Shown here: positions 50,993-60,186 of the stretch, in pieces
Layout of the letters: every line of letters starts with the position of its first letter
How positions within the stretch are numbered: the stretch's first letter is position 1
Assembly: GCA_014695255.1 (NCBI GenBank)
Contig: JACJNX010000077.1
Coordinates: forward strand, 310,001-374,000
Source: Cyanobacteria bacterium FACHB-63
GTDB lineage: Bacteria > Cyanobacteriota > Cyanobacteriia > Leptolyngbyales > Leptolyngbyaceae
Direction of reading: 5' to 3'
DNA: 64,000 bases
Notes under the pieces: generated by a model
Database searches by the model: none
What the model was told of the DNA's origin: nothing
The model's input: only the letters and a program-made list of their open reading frames with translations
Program-made: the position numbers and the translations under genes

Positions 50993-51961
50993 TTACCAAA
51001 GAAGAGTAATACCGTATTCGTACAATGGAATCCCAATTAAGATATTGAACGGAAAAGTTACTGCAAGTGCAGCAGAGATATAGAAACTAGGATTTGCTTC
51101 AGGAACTGCTAAACGCATCGCTGCGGGAACTGCAATATAAGATGCACTCGCGCATAGAACCGCAAAAAGAAGCGCATCACCTGAGGACATTGAAATCCCT
51201 TTTGCAAGAAATATGCCGATCGTTGCATTCAACATCGGAGTTAATACCCCGAACGACACCAAAAACGCCCCAGCTTTCTGCAATTCTTGAATTCGTTTTG
51301 CTGCAACTAGCCCCATATCCAGTAGAAAGAAGGTCAGCACCCCGTAAAACATATCCTGCGTAAACGGCTTCAAGGTTTGCCAGCCGTGTTCTCCGGTGAC
51401 AAAACCGATCACTACACTCCCCACTAACAGAAAAACCGATCCGTTAAAAAATGCTTCTCGCAGCACTTCTGACCATTGAATCGATTCATCACCAGAACGA
51501 TCGGTAAACACATTCACCAAAATCAATCCAATAATAATCGCAGGTGACTCCATGAGCGCTAATGCTGCGACCATATAACCGTTATAAGGAATCTGAAGCT
51601 GATCAAGGAATGATCCAGCCGTAATGAATGTTACTGCACTAATCGATCCATAGGTTGCGGCGATCGCGGCTGAATTATACGGATCTAAGCGCGATCGCAA
51701 AATAAAGAACGTATAGATTGGAACAACAATCGCCATTGCGATCGCAGCGCTCAACGTCACGATAACCGCTTGGTTAATCCCGCTTCGTGCCAGTTCGACC
51801 CCACCTTTAAACCCGATCGACAACAGCAAATACAGCGAAAACAACTTCGGAATCGGTGCGGGAATGTCGAGATCCGATTTCACCAAAACCGCCAGCATTC
51901 CCAGAAAAAAGAACAACACAGGCGGATTGAGAAAGTTAGAAACGATCAGGGTAAAGTCCAT
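50993..51961 (-). CDS. sbtA: SbtA-type sodium-dependent bicarbonate transporter
   Basis: This 322-aa inner membrane protein has about ten hydrophobic helices and SbtA landmarks: FFFLGMLAVLVKSDLDIPAP, LLLSIGFKGGVELARSG, TYGSISAVTFITAGSFLDQL, ALMESPAIIIGLILVN, SFGVLTPMLNATIGIFLAKG and ASYIAVPAAMRLAVPEANPS. SbtA imports bicarbonate with Na+ as part of the carbon-concentrating mechanism. The length fits SbtA lacking a long cytosolic loop. Together with sbtB downstream it forms the canonical pair. Low-CO2 regulation is known for the family but no site was identified here. Confidence 0.92.
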   Translation of the reverse strand: MDFTLIVSNFLNPPVLFFFLGMLAVLVKSDLDIPAPIPKLFSLYLLLSIGFKGGVELARSGINQAVIVTLSAAIAMAIVVPIYTFFILRSRLDPYNSAAIAATYGSISAVTFITAGSFLDQLQIPYNGYMVAALALMESPAIIIGLILVNVFTDRSGDESIQWSEVLREAFFNGSVFLLVGSVVIGFVTGEHGWQTLKPFTQDMFYGVLTFFLLDMGLVAAKRIQELQKAGAFLVSFGVLTPMLNATIGIFLAKGISMSSGDALLFAVLCASASYIAVPAAMRLAVPEANPSFYISAALAVTFPFNILIGIPLYEYGITLLW

Positions 51962-52116
51962 TCACAGAAAAAATAGTGTTACCTTCCATTCAAACGGGGA
52001 ATGGCGATCGAAGCAAGAACGCACAATCTTTACGACTTCTTGACCAGAGCTTAACCCGCTTTCAGAAAACAGTGAGTACGATCGCTCCTGTAGCTAACCC
52101 CCTAGAGCTTCTAACT

Positions 52117-52272
52117 ATGCAACAAGTTCTGAATCAATCGACCGATCGTGCCGCAAATTCGAGTTACCACAATTTGCCGGATAGCCCATCATTTAATTTT
52201 GAGCTTTGGGCAAAACAATTACGCCCCCAACTTTTGGCTGCTTTGAACAAACGCAAGCAGAATCACTGTTGA
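52117..52272 (+). CDS. Small protein of 51 residues
   Basis: A short frame from the ATG at 52117 encodes QQVLNQSTDRAANSSYHNLP, then FNFELWAKQLRPQLLAALNK with a basic tail. The FxxxLWAxxxRPQLLAxL pattern resembles a type of short helix-rich protein seen in cyanobacteria. It ends 2 bp before the stop of the convergent Uma2 gene. Upstream in-frame residues to 51976 have weak coding character. A moderate-confidence call. Confidence 0.45.
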   Translation: MQQVLNQSTDRAANSSYHNLPDSPSFNFELWAKQLRPQLLAALNKRKQNHC

Positions 52273-52273
52273 A

Positions 52274-52858
52274 CTAACGTCCAGCCCTAAGAATCTGTTC
52301 GGCAGTCAATTGCAGGTTCAAGAATGTAGGAGAAACGATCGTATCGGTATCTTTGAACTCGCCGACTTCCCGATAACGATCGTTCTCTAGTTGCAATACG
52401 GTAATGAGCGATCGCTCTGGATCAATCAGCCAATATTCAGAAATACCGCGTTCAGCGTACTCTTTGCGCTTCTCAACGTAGTCGCGATCTCTAGATTGCT
52501 TGTCGCTGCTTGAAACGACTTCAACCACCAGCAAAGGAGAAGGCATTTCAGGCAACAATATATTTCCTCCCGCAAGAATTGCATTGGCAGACTCTTCGGT
52601 GTGAACAATTAGATCGGGTTGTCGTGCGGTCACTTGAGCCGAACGAGTTGCAATTTGATGCCCGATCGCTAATCGATAAGAAGGAATTCCCATTCTCAAA
52701 AAAGCAGCAAAAAGGAAGCTTGCAATCACAACGTTAAGCGGATTCTCCGGAGCCATTTCGATCAACTCTCCGTGTACCAATTCGTTGCGAGTATCAGTCC
52801 CATCGTTGTAATCAAGGTATTCCTCAAACGTTCTAAACCGCCGTTTTGCCTGCGTCAT
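52274..52858 (-). CDS. Uma2-family (DUF820) protein A
   Basis: This 194-aa protein is a Uma2-family restriction-endonuclease-fold protein common in cyanobacteria: YLDYNDGTDTRNELVHGELI, the Asp in ARQPDLIVHT, LLVVEVVSSSDKQSRDRDYV and EYAERGISEYWLIDPERSLI. The PD-ExK-like site is D ... E-x-V. Function is unknown. The ATG at 52858 overlaps the GH15 stop by ATGA. A start at 52918 would overlap that gene strongly. Confidence 0.9.
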   Translation of the reverse strand: MTQAKRRFRTFEEYLDYNDGTDTRNELVHGELIEMAPENPLNVVIASFLFAAFLRMGIPSYRLAIGHQIATRSAQVTARQPDLIVHTEESANAILAGGNILLPEMPSPLLVVEVVSSSDKQSRDRDYVEKRKEYAERGISEYWLIDPERSLITVLQLENDRYREVGEFKDTDTIVSPTFLNLQLTAEQILRAGR

Positions 52859-55800
52859 GAGAATTCGCCTCCCAACTGCGTCAAGAACTGCATTGCTTTT
52901 GCAACATAGCTTGCACAATCGTAGGGTGAGCTTTCATAGAACGATCGCCAAGCTGAACCTTTATGTTCATCATAGCGATCGCAATGCTCTGGATGTCGAT
53001 CGAGCCATGCCAACCGTACCGCGTGACCAATTAGAACATCCATCACAATGTATTCTTCAACTTTGAACTCTGGGTTACGTTGTGCGATCGCTGAAAGTTC
53101 CATCAAAGCTTCAACATTCGCCTGACGATACTCAGGAGCCTGAATTTTGTTGAGCAGATGTTCGATTTTTAGTGCAAAGTTCTTTTCACCTGCAGTCATT
53201 TCGGTCGTGAGAAACTCACTCTCAAGCCGATTCCGCCGTTCTAGCTTGTCCCCGATGACTAACCCTTGGCAGTGATGTAAAAGCTTCCACACGCTCGGAT
53301 AGAAGTCTTTGGGAACGCGATTGAGTGCGCCATCGACCTGACGTTTGCGCCACCAGTTTTGGGCACTGGGTTCGATTTCGGTTTTGTCCACCAGAATCAC
53401 CCAGTCGATCGCGCTGTTGGGCAATTTAACTTTGAGTGATTCTTGTTTCAGCAATGCTTTGTTTAGATCGGCATAACCGACTACAATCTCACGCAGCCGA
53501 GTTTTAATCTCAAACGGACTGAGGCTCATCAACTTTTCATAAGCTTCATCTTGAGTTAGTTCTAACTCTCGCGCCAAGTCGGTTGTAATTAACAAAATCA
53601 GATAACCGACTCGCAAAGTTAACAGTCCCTTGAATAGTTCCGGTTCTGCTTTGATCAGCAAGCTGAGATAGATAATTACTTCCTGAGTCAGCACCCGATC
53701 GCTGATATCTTCCCGGCAGAACTCGCGAATCTTTTCTAAGACCTCAGTATGGGGTAGCGGCTGCATAATCAGCGAATCTTCACTGTATGCACGTCCGATC
53801 GCAATCTGCTTCTGTCTCACTAAGATATCTGTGACAGCATCCGACAATCCCACATCAATCTTATCGAGCAGTCCCGCACATCGCCGTAAAATGCTCCAGT
53901 AAGGTGATCCGGCGGAATCTCCTTTACTTGCCTTAGCATATAGTTCATTGAGCAAGTCTCGAACTGTCACCGATGACTGTGCGCCCGCAAATCCGGTTTC
54001 AAAGTTCAGTCCTTCTAAGCGCACCAATGTTCCTAATAGTTCAACTTGCTCATAAAGGTTCTGTGACGATCGCAAGCTCTCTAACAGCACTTGAACATCA
54101 GTTTCATACTCTAGTTTGAATTCCTGCGAAATGCTTAAGGGATGGGTACGATCGGGTTCAAAAGCTAGATAATAGCGAGACACACCTACTTCAGCGACAG
54201 ATTTTGATTCAAACTGGAAGCCATGCAGCCAATCAATCCGTTCAGTCCCTGCAGTTCGGACAAACTGTTTAAGCTGACCCAATTGAACTGGAATGTCTCC
54301 ACATCGCCCCGCTTGGAGTTCTTGCACCAAATCGAGCAATGCTTCTCGACCGAGTTCATACATTTCGTGTGTCAGCAACAAGGTGACGATCGGGCGACCC
54401 ACTTGTTGCCAATGTCGATGGATGTAGGCTAAATCGCTTTTGATGTTCGACACTAAAAAGTGATAATCCAACGTCAGATAAAACCGCTCCGGTTCAAGAA
54501 ACGAGGGCAGGAATACGATCGTTTCTCCTTGGATGCGATAAACTCGCGCCGTAGTAAGACTTCGCATCCGTCGCTGCGGTCGTCCCGTAAGCACTAATTT
54601 ATCGTTGCGTCCCACATGGGTATAGGCGGCAGCTAATTCTCGTGCATGACGGACTTGAATCGGCTCCACTTGTTCGAGTGTTTGTGTGGTTACATTGTTT
54701 GCTGCAAGTTGAGTTTGTAGCATTTCATCTTCTGCTAACAATGCGATCTGAATTGTTGCTTTTCGGCGTTGTCCTCGGCGTAAATATCGCCCACACGGAT
54801 CGATATCTCCAACAGAAATTAATCCTTCGTGCAGCATCTTTGCCAGCATATATAAGCTCTGCGCCCAAACAAGCGGGATGTTTTCATTTGGAACGCGAGT
54901 TTGACTATGAGGATTCGCTTTTTCGGCTGCGATCGACTGTTCTGGAACAATGAATAGTTCAGGTAATAACTTCACTCCATCTCGCTCGACTGTGAGTGCA
55001 TCCAAGCGATCGAGATAGTCTTGCGCTTGAACACGATCGCCCCGAAAAATGCCATCTAAGGCAAGATAGGTAAAGAATAAGGGCCATTCACACTCAACAT
55101 GTTCAAACTGCTTGAGTTCAAACGGCTCATAGTGCAATCGTGTGTTGTCTTCGATTACAGTTTGATGTCCATCACGCAAGAAGCGCTTACAGCCATAGCG
55201 ACCTTGCAGCAGATCAATGACTTTATCGCGAGTACGATCGACCAGTTCGATATCCTCCACTGCAAATGCAGGAAAACCGATCGCGCTTAACAATGCAGCA
55301 TCGACTTCTTTAGAGCTTGATTCGCGTGGCAGCAATGACTCTAACGTTGTCCGACAACGAGCAATCTCATCGGGTAGCACATGAATCACCGAACTCTGTC
55401 CGCCCTGTGTTCCGAACAGATTCAGCCCATTCATCGCTTCGAGTGCTGCTTTTGCCATGCCGACAGAGCTTCCATTCAGTTCAGGATTGCCGTGATTGAT
55501 CTTGTTACCGCGCTCCCAAATTCCATAGTCAGGTGTGCGATAAGTTCGACCAATGTAGTAAACCAAGTTTTGCACAAAGTTCACTTCATCACAGGTGTAG
55601 ACAATAGACAATCCCGAAGTGGTCATCTGCGCCAACATCAACAGAAATACCGAAGTTGCATCTAACTGCAAATGTCCCCATTCATCGTCACCGACTACTG
55701 TTGATCCAGTTGCAGTGTCATATTTTGCATGAAGGGCATCTAACGGATTCTGATTGTGTTTGAACTTCTCAACCTTTTGCGCTTGCTGCATCATCGAAAA

Positions 55801-56079
55801 CAACAATCCGCGCATTAACTTGACGACGCTATGTTCTAGCTCATAAGTGCGTCCGCGATCGTCATCAAGTTTTCGATAAGCTAATGCCAATCCCCACACT
55901 GCCAGAATGCTATACACATTGTCCCGCACCCAAGCATCGGTGTAGTCTCCGTGAGCGTTTACAGCGGTACTGGCGGGCAGCAGTCCAGAAATCGGGTTTT
56001 GACGACTCAAGATAATCGATCGCACTTCTTCGTAATAGCGATCGAGCCGATTCGCGAGGTCAATTGCTGGAGTTGCCAT
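52855..56079 (-). CDS. GH15/phosphorylase-kinase alpha-beta-like protein
   Basis: The N-terminal part of this 1,074-aa protein is a glucoamylase-like (alpha/alpha)6 domain of the GH15 family found in phosphorylase kinase alpha/beta subunits: HGDYTDAWVRDNVYSILAVW, DALHAKYDTATGSTVVGDDE, WGHLQLDATSVFLLML, WERGNKINHGNPELNGSSVG and ECEWPLFFTYLALDGIF. The rest (residues 400-1074) lacks a recognised enzyme domain but resembles the C-terminal regulatory part of the kinase subunit. It may bind glycan or regulate glycogen phosphorylation. That is inference. Its end overlaps Uma2 A by ATGA. Confidence 0.85.
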   Translation of the reverse strand: MATPAIDLANRLDRYYEEVRSIILSRQNPISGLLPASTAVNAHGDYTDAWVRDNVYSILAVWGLALAYRKLDDDRGRTYELEHSVVKLMRGLLFSMMQQAQKVEKFKHNQNPLDALHAKYDTATGSTVVGDDEWGHLQLDATSVFLLMLAQMTTSGLSIVYTCDEVNFVQNLVYYIGRTYRTPDYGIWERGNKINHGNPELNGSSVGMAKAALEAMNGLNLFGTQGGQSSVIHVLPDEIARCRTTLESLLPRESSSKEVDAALLSAIGFPAFAVEDIELVDRTRDKVIDLLQGRYGCKRFLRDGHQTVIEDNTRLHYEPFELKQFEHVECEWPLFFTYLALDGIFRGDRVQAQDYLDRLDALTVERDGVKLLPELFIVPEQSIAAEKANPHSQTRVPNENIPLVWAQSLYMLAKMLHEGLISVGDIDPCGRYLRRGQRRKATIQIALLAEDEMLQTQLAANNVTTQTLEQVEPIQVRHARELAAAYTHVGRNDKLVLTGRPQRRMRSLTTARVYRIQGETIVFLPSFLEPERFYLTLDYHFLVSNIKSDLAYIHRHWQQVGRPIVTLLLTHEMYELGREALLDLVQELQAGRCGDIPVQLGQLKQFVRTAGTERIDWLHGFQFESKSVAEVGVSRYYLAFEPDRTHPLSISQEFKLEYETDVQVLLESLRSSQNLYEQVELLGTLVRLEGLNFETGFAGAQSSVTVRDLLNELYAKASKGDSAGSPYWSILRRCAGLLDKIDVGLSDAVTDILVRQKQIAIGRAYSEDSLIMQPLPHTEVLEKIREFCREDISDRVLTQEVIIYLSLLIKAEPELFKGLLTLRVGYLILLITTDLARELELTQDEAYEKLMSLSPFEIKTRLREIVVGYADLNKALLKQESLKVKLPNSAIDWVILVDKTEIEPSAQNWWRKRQVDGALNRVPKDFYPSVWKLLHHCQGLVIGDKLERRNRLESEFLTTEMTAGEKNFALKIEHLLNKIQAPEYRQANVEALMELSAIAQRNPEFKVEEYIVMDVLIGHAVRLAWLDRHPEHCDRYDEHKGSAWRSFYESSPYDCASYVAKAMQFLTQLGGEFS

Positions 56080-56154
56080 AGGATTCAGGGTAGGAGGTTA
56101 GGGTTTTATAAGCACATTACTCGGTTGAATCAAAGATCTTAACCGAAAAAATCA

Positions 56155-57576
56155 TCAAGAATAGCCAATTGATGTCCCCGGAAGCCCCATCACCGATCGA
56201 TATCGCGCTTCAGTTTCTGCAACGGAGATAGATTTGCGTTGTGTTGTCCATTCACTGCGATCGAACAGTCTTTCTCTCAAATCGTTCACATTAACATTAC
56301 AGATTGCATGATCAGAGATGACTTGCCGACCATTCACCCAAGCATGACTCACAACATTCACAGGGCGACCAAGAATCAGTAAGCCGATCGGATCAGTTCG
56401 CGGTAACAAGGACAATGATTTCAGGTCATACATCACCAAATCCGCTTTCTTGCCAACAGTGAGTGACCCAAATTGATCGGCACGATTCAAGCCTGTTGCA
56501 CCGCCCAGCGATGCCATTTCCACAGATTGTCGAGGAGTAATCCAGTGGTGATAGTCAAAGTCTGTGACTGAATGCAGAATCGACCCAATTTTGATAGCTT
56601 CGAGCAAATCTTGAGAATCATTACTTGCAGAGCCATCACACCCAAACGCCACATTTACGCCCGCTTGACGGTACTTCAGAATTGGGGCGATCCCACTTCC
56701 TAACCGTAAGTTACTCAAGGGATTGTGAACGACGGTCGATCGCGTTTCCGCCATGATTTCAATATCTTGGTCATCCAGCCAGACACAGTGAGCCAGAGAG
56801 GTTCTTTCGCTTAAAAAGCCAAGCTCTTTAAGATGCTGAACGGCACTACAACCATACTTTTCTTCAGCCAGCATCTTTTGTGCTTTGGTTTCGAGTAGAT
56901 GAGCATGACGACTCAGATGATATCGATCGCTCAGTTCAACGCACCCTTCAAACAACGCATCCGAACAAAGCTGAATTCCAGTCGGCGCAGCGACAATTTC
57001 AATTCCTTCAGCCGGACGATGAAACTGTTGTATTGCTTCTTGAAGGAGTTCAAGCACTGCCTGAGTCGGTTGCTCAGAGTTGCCATGTCTTGCTTCATCG
57101 CTACCCGTTGGAATGCCTGCACTCAAAGCCTCATCCTGAATCAGCGGCGCGATAAAGGCTCGAATGCCCACTTCTCGATACCCCCGATCGACCGCAGCAA
57201 TGGTTTCGATTTCTTGTCCTGGAATCAGCACCAAATGATCAACAACACTCGTTCCACCGGTCATGAGAGTTTCGATCGCAGTGCCGACTGCACTGAGATA
57301 AGCCTGCTCTGGGTCGAGCGTTGTGGTTTCGTAGAGTTCTGCGATCCAGAGTTCGAGCGGTACAGGCGGAATCAATCCACGCTGCCACATTTCGGAAGAA
57401 TGGGTATGAGCATTCACAAATCCAGGCAGTAAAAGTTGATTTGTGCCATCGATCGCGGTTCCAATCACCACTAAGTTGGGCGCGATCGCAACAATGCGAT
57501 CGTCTTGGATTTGCACATCAACTGTTTTATACCCCTCACCTTCTGCAATCAAAACATTCTGGATCGTAAAACTCAT
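56155..57576 (-). CDS. Amidohydrolase-family protein (TRZ/ATZ or MtaD-like)
   Basis: This 473-aa cytosolic metal-dependent hydrolase has NAHTHSSEMWQRG with the HxH, SRHAHLLETKAQ with a later His, SLAHCVWLDDQDIEIMAE and FGCDGSASNDSQDLLE with the catalytic Asp. The C-terminal beta-sandwich carries VGKKADLVMYDLKSLS. The family includes SAH/MTA deaminases and s-triazine hydrolases. The substrate cannot be decided from the sequence. The gene starts 37 bp after the stop of the upstream b-type cytochrome gene. Confidence 0.9.
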   Translation of the reverse strand: MSFTIQNVLIAEGEGYKTVDVQIQDDRIVAIAPNLVVIGTAIDGTNQLLLPGFVNAHTHSSEMWQRGLIPPVPLELWIAELYETTTLDPEQAYLSAVGTAIETLMTGGTSVVDHLVLIPGQEIETIAAVDRGYREVGIRAFIAPLIQDEALSAGIPTGSDEARHGNSEQPTQAVLELLQEAIQQFHRPAEGIEIVAAPTGIQLCSDALFEGCVELSDRYHLSRHAHLLETKAQKMLAEEKYGCSAVQHLKELGFLSERTSLAHCVWLDDQDIEIMAETRSTVVHNPLSNLRLGSGIAPILKYRQAGVNVAFGCDGSASNDSQDLLEAIKIGSILHSVTDFDYHHWITPRQSVEMASLGGATGLNRADQFGSLTVGKKADLVMYDLKSLSLLPRTDPIGLLILGRPVNVVSHAWVNGRQVISDHAICNVNVNDLRERLFDRSEWTTQRKSISVAETEARYRSVMGLPGTSIGYS

Positions 57577-57613
57577 AGATCGATGCCTATTCCATACATA
57601 GCAGCCTAAGCTA

Positions 57614-58201
57614 TTAAACTCGATTCCGGAGTTGTTGAATCCACAATTTTGGGTGATCGTCCGATCGCACCTTCAAGCTGCTCATCGATAACAAAAGCGG
57701 CACACCACCCACTTTGGCGCTCATCAATAGGTGCAGGGCTAAACAGACCAGCATCGTTGCCCAAGCGGTTAGATGTAAGGAATAAGCCAAGTGATGCAGT
57801 TCACCTGTGGGCAACCAAGTTTCATCCATTAGTTTTCCGCTAATTGCAGCAAATATGATCGCAAGCAACATTAATGTATTTGTTAGCCGTTGTAGACTAA
57901 TCCACCAAATAGGTTTTCTAATGTTCGACAATTGCGCGATCGAGTCTTTTTGAACTAATTTCTTTCGACCGCGCCAAACACTATAAATCACAAATAACGG
58001 TGCAAATAGGAAAAACGTCAGTCCGATCGTGCCATGGTAATCAATGATCGGATTGATTCTGGGTAAGGGAATCTTGCCAAAGCGCCCATCAAACGTGTCA
58101 TACACCCAATATCCGCTAATCAATGCCGCAATCACAAACAGTGCATTTACTCCGTGCAGAAACCGCAGCAGTGAAGGTTGATAAGGTTTAGTGCGTGACA
58201 T
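57614..58201 (-). CDS. Cytochrome b-type membrane protein
   Basis: This 195-aa protein has four hydrophobic helices. His residues occur in LLRFLHGVNALFVIAALISG, DYHGTIGLTFFLFA, HHLAYSLHLTAWATM and CLALHLLM. They are spaced to bind two hemes as in the cytochrome b561/Ni-Fe hydrogenase b-subunit superfamily. It may pass electrons across the membrane for an unknown partner. There is no partner gene nearby. Confidence 0.8.
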   Translation of the reverse strand: MSRTKPYQPSLLRFLHGVNALFVIAALISGYWVYDTFDGRFGKIPLPRINPIIDYHGTIGLTFFLFAPLFVIYSVWRGRKKLVQKDSIAQLSNIRKPIWWISLQRLTNTLMLLAIIFAAISGKLMDETWLPTGELHHLAYSLHLTAWATMLVCLALHLLMSAKVGGVPLLLSMSSLKVRSDDHPKLWIQQLRNRV

Positions 58202-58400
58202 AATTCTGTTCTTAGATTGTTCTCTTACTGATATAGCTTAAATTCTTAAAAAAGTTGGAACTCAGGCAGTGGAAATTTTTGCGATCGTAAAGTGAGTATT
58301 CGATAACATTTTGCCTCAACAGTGATCAAAAGATTACGTCTATGGGGTTCATCGGATAGATGCGATAGCGTGATGAGGTACTAAAAATTTTGAAGTGTGA

Positions 58401-59471
<1,071 letters not shown>

Positions 59472-59475
59472 GTCA

Positions 59476-59514
59476 TCTATGATGGGGGTCGCTTGATCCC
59501 CGTCGTAGATTTTT
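59476..59514 (+). terminator. Rho-independent terminator after gap
   Basis: 12-bp arms (59476-59487 and 59498-59509, two G-T-type mismatches) enclose a loop of 10 bases and are followed by five T residues. Confidence 0.85.
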
Positions 59515-59614
59515 GATGATTCTTTGCTTTTTATCTGGCTATTACTTTCGCTGGTGAGAAGAACTCGATCGACATAATAGAATGGAAGCCTTAGAGGGTT
59601 GAAAGGTGGCGCTT

Positions 59615-60178
59615 ATGGTTCAGACTCCTGCTAAATATCTGACGCTAGAAGAATTCCTAAAGCTTCCAGAAACGAAGCCAGCAAGCGAGTATATTGGCGG
59701 TCAAATTGTTCAAAAACCCATGCCGCAAGGAAAACACAGTACAGTTCAACGAGACCTAACAACTGCAATTGAGGTTGTTCTAAGACCTCCTCGTATTGCA
59801 AGAGCTTATCCAGAATTACGCTGTACTTTTGGTGGTCGTTCAACTGTTCCAGATGTCAGTGTGTTTACCTGGAATCGAATTCCTCGCGATGAAAATGGTG
59901 AGGTTGCAAATACCTTTCAAATCGCTCCAGATTGGACGATCGAGGTTCTTTCTCCAGATCAAAGCCCAACGAAAGTGATCAAAAACATTCTGCACTGTAT
60001 TGATCACCAAACGCAGATGGGTTGGCTCATTGATCCCGATGAGAAGGTTGTATTTGTTTATTTTGCCGATCGTACCATTCGATTTTTTGATGTTCCAGAA
60101 CAGCTTTTGCCTGTACCGTCGTTCGCAAGCAGTCTTCAATTAACTGTTCAGACATTATTCGGCTGGTTAGCTGAGTAG
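59615..60178 (+). CDS. Uma2-family (DUF820) protein B
   Basis: This 187-aa protein has YLTLEEFLKLPETKPASEYI, the PDVSVFTWNR and EVLSPDQSPTKVIKNIL blocks and MGWLIDPDEKVVFVYFADR. These give the PD-ExK-like nuclease fold of the Uma2 family. AAAGGTGG lies before the ATG at 59615. It is diverged from the other Uma2 gene in this window (52274-52858). Function is unknown. Confidence 0.9.
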   Translation: MVQTPAKYLTLEEFLKLPETKPASEYIGGQIVQKPMPQGKHSTVQRDLTTAIEVVLRPPRIARAYPELRCTFGGRSTVPDVSVFTWNRIPRDENGEVANTFQIAPDWTIEVLSPDQSPTKVIKNILHCIDHQTQMGWLIDPDEKVVFVYFADRTIRFFDVPEQLLPVPSFASSLQLTVQTLFGWLAE

Positions 60179-60186
60179 CACTCGCT

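Noticed and set aside
52600-52918. Longer start for Uma2 A at 52918
   Set aside because: It would overlap the GH15 gene by 64 bp. The ATG at 52858 gives the ATGA coupling and the usual N-terminus.
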